From CAMPJU01 sp036675265 (GTDB taxonomy: Bacteria; Pseudomonadota; Gammaproteobacteria; Xanthomonadales; Xanthomonadaceae), in the NCBI GenBank assembly GCA_036675265.1, contig JAKFFJ010000024.1:27198-91197 (forward strand): 64,000 nucleotides of DNA, in the 5' to 3' direction. The notes below the pieces were generated by a model. That model was not told the origin of the DNA. It saw only the letters and a program-made list of their open reading frames with translations, and did no database searches. Each line of letters starts with the position of its first letter. Position 1 is the stretch's first letter. The translations under genes were made by a program, and so were the position numbers. Below are positions 7,439-14,913 of the stretch, piece after piece.

Positions 7439-8467
7439 ATGCTCGTCCTCGGCATCGAAACCTCCTGCGACGAGACCGGCGTGGCGGTGTACGACACCTC
7501 CCGGCCCGGGGCCGAGGGCCTGCGGGCCCACGCCGTCTACAGCCAGGTGGCCCTGCACGCCGAGTACGGCGGGGTGGTCCCGGAGCTGGCCAGCCGCGAC
7601 CACGTCCGCAAGCTGCTGCCCCTGGTCCGCCAGACCCTGGCCGAGGCCGGCCTTGAGGTGGGCGACCTGGACGGGGTGGCCTACACCGCCGGCCCGGGCC
7701 TGGTCGGGGCGCTGCTGGTGGGGGCGGGGCTGGCGCGGGCGCTGGCCTGGGCCCTGGAGGTGCCGGCGATCGGGGTCCACCACATGGAGGGCCACCTGCT
7801 GGCGCCGCTGCTGGAGGACCCGGACCTGGCGCCGCCGTTCGTGGCCCTGCTGGTCTCCGGCGGGCACACCCAGCTGGTCGCGGTCGACGGTATCGGCGAG
7901 TACCGGTTGCTGGGCGAGACCCTGGACGACGCGGCCGGCGAGGCCTTCGACAAGACCGCGAAGATGATGGGCCTGCCGTATCCCGGCGGGCCGCAGCTGG
8001 CGGCCCTTGCGGAGACGGGCACGCCCGGCGCCTACCGCTTCTCCCGGCCGATGACCGACCGGCCCGGGCTCGACTTCAGCTTCAGCGGCCTGAAGACCCA
8101 GGTGCTGCTGGCCTGGCGCGACAGCGACCAGTCCGACCGGACCCGCGCCGACATCGCCCGCGGGTTCGAGGACGCCGTGGTGGAGACCCTCGCCATCAAG
8201 TGCGAGCGTGCGCTGGACGCGGCCGGCTGCAACACGCTGGTGGTGGCGGGCGGCGTCGGCGCCAACAAGCGGCTGCGCGCGCGCCTGCAGGCGATGGCCG
8301 CGGCGCGCGGGGGCAGGGCCTGCTACCCACGGCCGGCGCTGTGCACCGACAACGGCGCGATGATCGCCTTCGCCGGGGCACTGCGCCTGGCGGCCGGGCA
8401 GCACGCCGATGCGTCGGTGCGGGTGGTCCCGCGCTGGGACATGGCGACGCTTCCGCGGGTAACTTAG
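7439..8467 (+). CDS. tsaD: tRNA N6-threonylcarbamoyladenosine transferase TsaD
   Basis: Transfers the threonylcarbamoyl group to A37 of ANN-decoding tRNAs, acting with TsaB and TsaE. 342 residues from ATG 7439; a GTG at 7418 is possible but the family starts MLVLGIETSCDETG. The metal-binding motif HHMEGHLLAP gives His115 and His119, and the ATP-binding ASKHA fold elements ALLVSGGHTQLV and VAGGVGANKRLR are intact. The order tsaD beside rpsU-dnaG, with folB next to it, matches the enterobacterial arrangement, so this is an ancestral cluster. Confidence 0.97.
   Translation: MLVLGIETSCDETGVAVYDTSRPGAEGLRAHAVYSQVALHAEYGGVVPELASRDHVRKLLPLVRQTLAEAGLEVGDLDGVAYTAGPGLVGALLVGAGLARALAWALEVPAIGVHHMEGHLLAPLLEDPDLAPPFVALLVSGGHTQLVAVDGIGEYRLLGETLDDAAGEAFDKTAKMMGLPYPGGPQLAALAETGTPGAYRFSRPMTDRPGLDFSFSGLKTQVLLAWRDSDQSDRTRADIARGFEDAVVETLAIKCERALDAAGCNTLVVAGGVGANKRLRARLQAMAAARGGRACYPRPALCTDNGAMIAFAGALRLAAGQHADASVRVVPRWDMATLPRVT
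8460..8465 (+). promoter_or_regulatory. TAACTT box six bases before folB-folK ATG
   Basis: TAACTT followed by six bases and then ATG (8472). It overlaps the end of tsaD. At this spacing transcription would start on or next to the ATG, giving a leaderless message. There is no clear Shine-Dalgarno sequence. Confidence 0.3.
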
Positions 8468-8471
8468 ACCC

Positions 8472-9518
8472 ATGGACAAGGTTTTCATCGAGGGCCTCGA
8501 GGTCGAGGCGGTCATCGGCATCCACGACTGGGAGCGGCGCGTCCGGCAATCGCTGTTGCTCGACCTGGCGCTGGGGTTCGACAACCGCGTGCCCGCCGCG
8601 TCCGACGCGATCGGCGACGCGCACGACTACGAGGCCATCGCCACCCGCCTGGTCGAGTTCGTGGCGGGCACCCGGGTGCGGCTGGTCGAAACCCTGGCCG
8701 AGCGCTGCGCGGCCCTGGTGCTGGAGGAGTTCGGCGTTCGCAAGGTGCGCCTGAAGCTCACCAAGCCCGGTGCCCTGCCCGGCGCGCGGGCCGTGGGCGT
8801 GGTGGTCAAGCGCAAGCGGCATCGCGACGGCGAACGGGACGACGACGGCGCCGACGACGCGGGCGTCGACGCGCGCGAACCCGACGTCGACCAGGGCATG
8901 GCGGAGGCGCCGACCGCCTTGGCAGCGGCTGCGGCACCCGTGACCGCGCCGATGGCGCCGCCGCCGCCACCGCCACCGGTTGCCGCCGACGCCAGCGCGC
9001 TCGCCTCCCGCTTCCGTGCGCGCCTGCGCGTCGGGCGCGAAACCTACTTGAGCCTGGGCAGCAACGTGGACGCCGAAACCAACCTGCGCTCGGCGGTCGC
9101 CTCGCTGCGCGAGCGGTTCGGCGACGTCCTGGTGTCCCCGGTGTACCGCACCCGCGCCGTCGGCTTCGACGGCCCCGACTTCCTGAACGCCATCGCGCGC
9201 ATCGACTGCGACACGGACCCGTTCGCGCTGCACCGCTGGCTGCACAAGCTGGAGGAGCAGCACGGCCGCGACAGCCGCGATGCGGCGTACAGCAACCGGC
9301 CGCTCGACATCGACATCGTGTATTTCGGCAGCCTGGTGCTCGACGTCGGCGCCCTGCAGTTGCCGCGCCCGGAACTGCGCTACGCGTTCGTGCTGAAGCC
9401 CATGGCCGACATCGCCCCGGACTTCCGCGATCCGCTGCGCGAGACCACGATGGCCGAGCTGTGGGCCGCGCATCCGGAACACGACGCGCCGCCCGCACGG
9501 GTGGACCTGGCGCTGTAG
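8472..9518 (+). CDS. folB-folK: Fused dihydroneopterin aldolase and HPPK (FolB-FolK)
   Basis: Two consecutive folate enzymes in one chain of 348 residues. Residues 1-115 are dihydroneopterin aldolase: VIGIHDWERRVRQ near the start and the catalytic-Lys segment KLTKPGALPG (Lys98). Residues 116-190 are a linker rich in Lys/Arg/Asp, then Ala and a run of seven prolines. Residues 191-345 are 6-hydroxymethyl-dihydropterin pyrophosphokinase, with YLSLGSNVD, the FLNAIARID strand and the signature SNRPLDIDIVYFG. The fusion would pass 6-hydroxymethyl-dihydropterin straight to the kinase. Both catalytic halves look complete. It lies 4 bp after tsaD. A frame error joining two genes is unlikely because the linker is in one frame with no stop or start between. 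Confidence 0.92.
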   Translation: MDKVFIEGLEVEAVIGIHDWERRVRQSLLLDLALGFDNRVPAASDAIGDAHDYEAIATRLVEFVAGTRVRLVETLAERCAALVLEEFGVRKVRLKLTKPGALPGARAVGVVVKRKRHRDGERDDDGADDAGVDAREPDVDQGMAEAPTALAAAAAPVTAPMAPPPPPPPVAADASALASRFRARLRVGRETYLSLGSNVDAETNLRSAVASLRERFGDVLVSPVYRTRAVGFDGPDFLNAIARIDCDTDPFALHRWLHKLEEQHGRDSRDAAYSNRPLDIDIVYFGSLVLDVGALQLPRPELRYAFVLKPMADIAPDFRDPLRETTMAELWAAHPEHDAPPARVDLAL

Positions 9519-9537
9519 CGCTCGCTACCCTGTGACG

Positions 9538-10788
9538 ATGGAGTTGCCCTCGCTGCCCGCCTCGCTGGCGCACTTCGCCGCGGACCTCCCGCCGATCGCC
9601 TCGCTGGCCCTGCTGCTGTTCGCGGCGTGGCTGGCGGGCGTGCTGGTGCGCAGCGTGCTGTTGCGTGCCGTGGCGCGCCTGGCCGAAGCGTCGTCGTTGC
9701 ACTGGGACGACGCCGTCATCCGCAGCCGCGCGCTGTCGCGGCTGGCGCAAGTGGTCCCGGCGCTGCTGGTGCTGGCGGGCATCGGGTGGATCGACGGCCT
9801 GCCGGCGTGGGCGTACGTCGTCGTGCGCAACCTGGCCCTGGCATGGATCGCGCTTGCCCTCGCGCTGACGCTGGGCCGGCTGCTCGACGCGATGAACGAC
9901 GTCTACGAGCGCCACAGCCCGCACGCGCGCGAGCGGCCCATCAAGGGCTACCTGCAGCTCGCCAAGATCCTGGCGTGGCTCGTCGCGATCATCCTGGTGG
10001 TGGCGGCGCTCATCAACCGCTCGCCGGTCGTCCTGCTCACCGGGCTGGGTGCGATGACGGCGGTGCTGCTGCTGGTGTTCAAGGACACGCTGCTGTCGCT
10101 GGTGGCGAGCGTGCAACTGGCCAGCAACGACATGCTCCGCGTCGGCGACTGGATCGAGATGCCCAGCCAGCATGCCGATGGCGACGTCATCGACATCAGC
10201 CTGCACACGGTCAAGGTGCAGAACTGGGACAAGACGATCAGCACGATCCCCACGCACCTGCTGATCAGCGAGAGCTTCCGCAACTGGCGCGGCATGACCG
10301 AGTCCGGTGGGCGGCGCATCAAGCGCGCGCTGCTGCTGGACCAGACCTCGGTGCGTTTCCTCGACCAGGACGAGCGCCGGCGCCTGCGGCGCATCGCGCT
10401 GATCGACGGCTACCTGGACGAGCAACGCGAGGAGCTCGAGGCGTACAACGCCCAGCTCGAGGCCGCGGGCAAGGATCCGGTCAACAACCGGCGCGCGACC
10501 AACCTGGGGACCTTCCGCGCGTACGTCACCGCCTACCTGCGTTCGCATCCGGGCGTGCACCAGGGCATGACGCTGATGGTGCGGCAGCTGGACCCCACGC
10601 CGAACGGCCTGCCGATGGAGGTCTACTGCTTCTCCGCCGACACCGGCTGGGAAGCCTTCGAGGACCTGGCCGGCGACATCTTCGACCACCTGCTGGCGGT
10701 GCTGCCGGAATTCGGCTTGCGCATCTACCAGCAGCCGGGTGGCGCGGACCTGCAGGCGGGGCTTGCCGAAGCACTGCAGCCGCGCTGA
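9538..10788 (+). CDS. Mechanosensitive ion channel, MscS superfamily (YbdG/MscM-like)
   Basis: Inner-membrane tension-gated channel protecting against osmotic downshock. 416 residues from ATG 9538 (a GTG at 9532 adds two residues). About five membrane helices occupy residues 20-190; the pore-lining helix is around ALINRSPVVLLTGLGAMTAV and is followed by the beta-domain LRVGDWIEMPSQHADGDVIDI. The extra C-terminal part with KRALLLDQTSVRFL and EQREELEAYN matches the miniconductance YbdG branch rather than MscS itself. A TACCCT box ends six bases before the ATG. It stands alone between folB-folK and the SDR gene. Confidence 0.92.
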   Translation: MELPSLPASLAHFAADLPPIASLALLLFAAWLAGVLVRSVLLRAVARLAEASSLHWDDAVIRSRALSRLAQVVPALLVLAGIGWIDGLPAWAYVVVRNLALAWIALALALTLGRLLDAMNDVYERHSPHARERPIKGYLQLAKILAWLVAIILVVAALINRSPVVLLTGLGAMTAVLLLVFKDTLLSLVASVQLASNDMLRVGDWIEMPSQHADGDVIDISLHTVKVQNWDKTISTIPTHLLISESFRNWRGMTESGGRRIKRALLLDQTSVRFLDQDERRRLRRIALIDGYLDEQREELEAYNAQLEAAGKDPVNNRRATNLGTFRAYVTAYLRSHPGVHQGMTLMVRQLDPTPNGLPMEVYCFSADTGWEAFEDLAGDIFDHLLAVLPEFGLRIYQQPGGADLQAGLAEALQPR

Positions 10789-10851
10789 CGTTCGCAGACA
10801 GTGCCGGGTCGATCCGGCAGAATGCCGTGATCCCCGCAGCGCGGCAGGCAC

Positions 10852-11562
10852 ATGGCGACAGGCACATCCCCCGGCTCGATCCTGGTGACCGGCGGTTCCA
10901 GGGGCATCGGCCTGGCCATCGCGCGGCGCTTCCTTGCAGGCGGCTACACGACGATCACCTGCGCCCGGAACCCCGAGGCGCTCGAGGCCGCGCGCAAGTC
11001 CTCGCCGGGGTTGCACGCGTTCCAATGCGACATGACCCGCGCCGCGGACATCGTGCGGCTGGCCGGCCACATCGACGCGCTGGTCGGCACGCCGGACGTG
11101 CTGGTCAACAACGCCGGCGCCTACCTGCCCGGGCAGCTCCATGCCGAGGATGAATCGGTGCTCGAGCAGATGCTCGCCACCAACCTGTTCAGCGCCTACC
11201 GGATGACCCGGGCGCTGTTGCCCGGGATGATGGCGCGCGGTTCCGGCACGGTCATCAACGTGTGCAGCACCGCCTCGATCACGGCCTACCCGGACGGCGG
11301 CTCGTACTGCATCGCCAAGCACGCCCTTCACGGCTTCTCGCGCACCCTGCGCGAGGAAATGAAACCGCATGGCATCCGCGTCGTGTCCCTGCTGCCCGGC
11401 GCCACCCTGACGGCGTCGTGGGAAGGCGTCGACCTGCCGCCCGCACGGTTCATGCCGGCCGAGGACGTCGCGGAGATGGCCTGGGCCGCGCACCACATGT
11501 CGTCGCGCACGGTGGTCGAGGAGATCCTGATGCGGCCTTTCCTCGGGGACATCGGTTCGTGA
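10852..11562 (+). CDS. Short-chain dehydrogenase/reductase, possible pterin reductase
   Basis: 236 residues. Classical SDR features: nucleotide motif TGGSRGIGLAI at residue 12 onward, NNAG at about residue 84, and the catalytic YxxxK in SYCIAKHAL with an upstream Ser in STASITAYP. The tail RTVVEEILMRPFLGDI resembles sepiapterin-reductase-like SDRs. The stop codon overlaps the GTG start of the pyruvoyl-tetrahydropterin-synthase-like gene, so the two are translationally coupled. From this I infer reduction of a pterin side chain, but any carbonyl substrate is possible. Confidence 0.88.
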   Translation: MATGTSPGSILVTGGSRGIGLAIARRFLAGGYTTITCARNPEALEAARKSSPGLHAFQCDMTRAADIVRLAGHIDALVGTPDVLVNNAGAYLPGQLHAEDESVLEQMLATNLFSAYRMTRALLPGMMARGSGTVINVCSTASITAYPDGGSYCIAKHALHGFSRTLREEMKPHGIRVVSLLPGATLTASWEGVDLPPARFMPAEDVAEMAWAAHHMSSRTVVEEILMRPFLGDIGS

Positions 11563-12074
11563 GCGGCGCCACGGGCAGGCGCGTCGCGATCCGCCTCGAC
11601 AAGGAGACGATGAAGTTCTCCGCGGGGCACTTCACGATCTTCGGGCCGGGCGAACGCGAGCGGCTGCACGGCCACAACTTCAGGGTCGGCGTCGTGCTGC
11701 ACGCCATCGTGGGCGACAACGGCCTGTGCTTCGACTACGGCATCTACAAGCGGAAGCTGGTCGCGCTGTGCCGCGAGCTCAACGAATACTTCCTGCTGCC
11801 GGGGCGCTCGCCGCTGCTGTCGATCGAGGAGGATGGCGACGCGGTCGTGGCGGTGTTCGGCAACGAACGCATCCCGTTCCTGCGCGCCGACGTGCTGGTG
11901 CTGCCGGTCACCAACGTGACCGTCGAGGAGCTCGCGGCCTACCTGCTCGCGCGCCTGTCGACCGATGCACGGGCGCTGGCCGGCCACGGCATCCACGCCA
12001 TCGAGATGGAAGTCACGTCCGGCCCCGGGCAGGGCGCCACGATGCGCTGGGACGCGGACCGCCATGGCGGCTGA
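11559..12074 (+). CDS. 6-pyruvoyl/6-carboxy-tetrahydropterin synthase family protein
   Basis: 171 residues from GTG 11559, which overlaps the SDR stop; an ATG at 11610 would remove the first beta strand. The three zinc histidines are present (SAGHF and HGHNF), as are the CFDYGIYKRK and IEMEVTSGPG segments. The catalytic cysteine that precedes HGH in QueD (CGRLHGH) and in eukaryotic PTPS is missing: here the sequence is RERLHGH. Some bacterial paralogues (PTPS-III) use a glutamate instead and act in folate synthesis, so this may be of that kind. The product is therefore uncertain: queuosine precursor, biopterin-type pterin or a folate intermediate. Confidence 0.85.
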   Translation: MSGATGRRVAIRLDKETMKFSAGHFTIFGPGERERLHGHNFRVGVVLHAIVGDNGLCFDYGIYKRKLVALCRELNEYFLLPGRSPLLSIEEDGDAVVAVFGNERIPFLRADVLVLPVTNVTVEELAAYLLARLSTDARALAGHGIHAIEMEVTSGPGQGATMRWDADRHGG

Positions 12075-13242
12075 GCCCGGCGACGACGCGCGCGCCCACA
12101 GCGAGCGGCTGCGCGCGCTGATCGCCGGGGACATCCGAAGTGCGGGCGGCGCGATCCCGTTCTCCCGTTTCATGGAGCTGGCGCTCTACGCGCCGGGACT
12201 CGGGTACTACAGCGCGGGCGCCACCAAGTTCGGGGCCGCGGGCGACTTCGTGACCGCGCCCGAACTCGGGCCGCTGTTCGCCGCGTGCGTCGCCGATGCG
12301 CTGTCGCCCGTGCTGCGCCAGCTGGGGCCTGGGGCGGGCTTCCTGGAGGTCGGCGGCGGCAGCGGCGCGTTCGCGGAAGTCGCGCTGAAGAAGCTCATGG
12401 CGGTGGACGCGTTGCCCGCCAGGTACGCGATCCTGGAGCCGAGCGCCGACCTGCGCGAACGCCAGCGCGACCACCTGCGCGAGCGCCTGGTCCCGCCCCT
12501 GTTCGACCTGGTCGACTGGCCGGATGCGCCATTCCAGGCGCCCTGGGACGGCGTGGTGTTCGCCAACGAAGTGGTCGACGCACTGCCCACGCCGCGCTTC
12601 GCGATCCTCGATGGCGAGGTGTTCGAGGAGCACGTGTCGCTCGGCGACGACGGCGCGTTCGCGCGGACGGACCGTCCGGCCGATGCGCTGCTGGCCGCCG
12701 CCGTGCGCCATGTCGAGCGCCAGCTCGACGCGCCGTTCGCGGACGGCTACCGCTCCGAGCTGCTGCCGCAGCTGCCGTACTGGGTGCAGGCGGTCGTGGG
12801 TCCGTTGCGGCGCGGCGCCGTGCTGTTCGTCGACTACGGCTATCCGCGGCGCGAGTACTACCGGCCCGAGCGGCGCGACGGCACGTTGCGCGCGTTCCGG
12901 CAGCACGCGGTGAGCAGCGATGCCTTCGCCTGGCCCGGCCTGCAGGACATCACCGCGTCGGTCGACTTCACCGCGCTGGCGGAAGCCGGCACGGGCGCCG
13001 GGTTCGACCTCGCCGGCTACTGCGCGCAGGCCAGCTTCCTGATCGGCAACGGGCTGGAAGGCAACCTGGCCGATGCCGAAGCCCGCGCGCGCGACGAGGG
13101 CGCGCGCTTCGCATTGCGCCAGCAGGCCAAGCGGCTGACGTTGCCGGGCGAGATGGGCGAGCGCTTCCAGGCCATCGGCTTCGAGCGTGACGTGTCGTTC
13201 GCCGCGGCCTTCCTGGCAGGCGACCTGGCCTGGCGCCTGTGA
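12064..13242 (+). CDS. MidA/NDUFAF7-type SAM-dependent methyltransferase
   Basis: 392 residues from ATG 12064, overlapping the end of the previous gene by 11 bp. It belongs to the DUF185 family, whose mitochondrial member methylates an arginine of a complex I subunit. Seen are IPFSRFMELALYAPGLGYYS at the start, GDFVTAPELGPLFA, the SAM-binding glycine loop FLEVGGGSGAFAEVAL, and FANEVVDALPTPRF. The bacterial target is not known. Overlap with the upstream and downstream genes places it in a five-gene coupled run. Confidence 0.92.
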   Translation: MAAEPGDDARAHSERLRALIAGDIRSAGGAIPFSRFMELALYAPGLGYYSAGATKFGAAGDFVTAPELGPLFAACVADALSPVLRQLGPGAGFLEVGGGSGAFAEVALKKLMAVDALPARYAILEPSADLRERQRDHLRERLVPPLFDLVDWPDAPFQAPWDGVVFANEVVDALPTPRFAILDGEVFEEHVSLGDDGAFARTDRPADALLAAAVRHVERQLDAPFADGYRSELLPQLPYWVQAVVGPLRRGAVLFVDYGYPRREYYRPERRDGTLRAFRQHAVSSDAFAWPGLQDITASVDFTALAEAGTGAGFDLAGYCAQASFLIGNGLEGNLADAEARARDEGARFALRQQAKRLTLPGEMGERFQAIGFERDVSFAAAFLAGDLAWRL

Positions 13243-13637
13243 CGCGCGGGCACGTCGTCAAGCCGCTGCGGCGGCCGTGGCTGTGGCTGGGGCTGTGGAT
13301 CGGCGCGATCATCGGCGTGGTCGTGCTGTCGCTCGCGCCGCCGCCGCAGATGAGCCTGCCCTCGGGGGCCGACAAGGTCGAACACTTCATCGCCTACTTC
13401 GTGCTGGCGGCAGCGGCGGTGCAGTTGTTCGCCAGCCGGCGCGCCCTGCTGTGGATCGGCCTGGCGATGGTCGGCCTCGGCGTGGGTCTCGAATTCGCCC
13501 AGCACTTGGCGACGACCACGCGGACGATGGACCAGGCCGATGCATGGGCGGACCTTGCCGGCGTGATCGCGGGGCTGGCGACCCGGTTCGCGCCGTTCCA
13601 CGACCTGCTGTTGCGACGGGAGCCCTGGCGGGGCTGA
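13239..13637 (+). CDS. VanZ family membrane protein
   Basis: 132 residues with about four membrane helices. VanZ-type features are the DKVEHFIAYFVLAAAAVQLF segment and the late GLEFAQHLATTTRTMDQADAWADL segment with conserved polar residues. GTG start overlapping the midA stop by 4 bp. The family includes a teicoplanin-resistance protein, but most members, including this one, have no assigned role. Confidence 0.88.
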   Translation: MTRGHVVKPLRRPWLWLGLWIGAIIGVVVLSLAPPPQMSLPSGADKVEHFIAYFVLAAAAVQLFASRRALLWIGLAMVGLGVGLEFAQHLATTTRTMDQADAWADLAGVIAGLATRFAPFHDLLLRREPWRG

Positions 13638-13641
13638 GTCG

Positions 13642-14904
13642 TCAGTCAGGCGGTGGGGCCGCCGGCGCATCGGCGCGCGCTGCCGTGATCGCCGCGATGC
13701 GGGCACGGTCGATCGCCTCGCCCAGCGCCTTGCCCGCCAGCCCCTCGCGCGCGACATCCGCGGCGCGCACCCCGGCGGCGGCATCGCGCAGGCGCACGAG
13801 TTCCGGACCCTGGGGGTAGGGCCGGTCCTGCAGGCCCGCGCGGCCGCGCTTGTCCGCTTCGCAGACCACGGCGAGCTGCGCGATGCGTTCGCGGTTCCGG
13901 TAGCCGTCGCTGCGCGCCAGCAGCTTGTGCACGGTGCGGTCGCGCAGTTCGAACAGGCGGTGCACGTTGAGGTGCTCGCGGCAGGCGAGTTCGGCCAGCC
14001 GGCGGTGCGCGACGGGCACGCGCAAGCGCTCGCACAACCCGCGCAACGGTTCGAGGCCGGCGTGTTCGTGCCCCAGGTGCTTCGGCAGCACATCGTCCGG
14101 CGTCAGCGCCTTGCCAAGGTCGTGGGTGAGCGCGGCGAAGCCGACCAGCCCGTCGCCGGGAGCGAGCGTGGCGGCCATGTCGCACACCAGTTCCACGTGC
14201 ACGCCGGTGTCGACTTCCGGGTGGTACTCAGCGCGCTGCGGCACGCCGTAGAGCGCATCCACCTCCGGCAGCAGGGCGGCCAGGGCGCCGCAGTCGTGCA
14301 GCGTGCGCACGAACGCGGACGGTTTCGGGCTCGACAAGGCGCGCACCAGTTCCTGCCACACGCGTTCGGGCGCGAGATCGGCGAGCTCGCCGTCCTCCAC
14401 CATCTGCCGCATCAGCGCCACCGTTTCCGGCGCAACGGAAAAGCCCAGCGCGGAGAAGCGGGACATGAACCGGGCTGCGCGCAGCACCCGCAACGGATCC
14501 TCCGCGAACGCCGGCCCGACGTGGCGCAGGACGCGCGCCTCGATGTCCGCCGCGCCGCCATGCGGGTCGACCAGCGTGCCGTCGTCGGCCTGTGCGATCG
14601 CGTTGATGGTGAAGTCGCGCCGGCCAAGGTCCTGCTCGAGCGTCACTGACGGGTCGGCATCGACCACGAAGCCGCGGTGGCCCCGCGCGGACTTGCGCTC
14701 GGTCCGGGCGAGCGCGTGTTCCTCGCCGGTGTCCGGGTGCAGGAAGACGGGGAAGTCGCGACCGACGGCCTTGAAGCCGCGCTGCAACATCTGCGCGGGC
14801 GTCGCGCCGACCACCACGTAGTCGCGGTCGCCCGGCTCGAGCCCGAGCAGCCGGTCGCGCACCGCGCCGCCGACGAGGTAGGTCCTGGTGTCGCCCGATT
14901 GCAT
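13642..14904 (-). CDS. cca: Multifunctional CCA tRNA nucleotidyltransferase
   Basis: Adds or repairs the 3' CCA of tRNAs. 420 residues, close to the enterobacterial 412. The class II nucleotidyltransferase head is clear: YLVGGAVRDRLLGLEPGDRDYVVVG with the DxD pair, then TIN/AIAQADDGTLVDPHGG. The C-terminal half contains an HD phosphohydrolase domain (GFAALTHDLGKALTP, EHAGLEPL), so the protein is the multifunctional form. It faces VanZ with 4 bp between stops and starts 9 bp downstream of slt. In enterics cca lies near folB, as here. Confidence 0.95.
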   Translation of the reverse strand: MQSGDTRTYLVGGAVRDRLLGLEPGDRDYVVVGATPAQMLQRGFKAVGRDFPVFLHPDTGEEHALARTERKSARGHRGFVVDADPSVTLEQDLGRRDFTINAIAQADDGTLVDPHGGAADIEARVLRHVGPAFAEDPLRVLRAARFMSRFSALGFSVAPETVALMRQMVEDGELADLAPERVWQELVRALSSPKPSAFVRTLHDCGALAALLPEVDALYGVPQRAEYHPEVDTGVHVELVCDMAATLAPGDGLVGFAALTHDLGKALTPDDVLPKHLGHEHAGLEPLRGLCERLRVPVAHRRLAELACREHLNVHRLFELRDRTVHKLLARSDGYRNRERIAQLAVVCEADKRGRAGLQDRPYPQGPELVRLRDAAAGVRAADVAREGLAGKALGEAIDRARIAAITAARADAPAAPPPD

Positions 14905-14913
14905 CCGCCTACG

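Noticed and set aside
8806..11496. A leftward open frame of about 900 codons
   Set aside because: Composition is Arg/His/Gln-rich shadow of folB-folK, the MscS channel and the SDR; no motif, signal or ribosome site.
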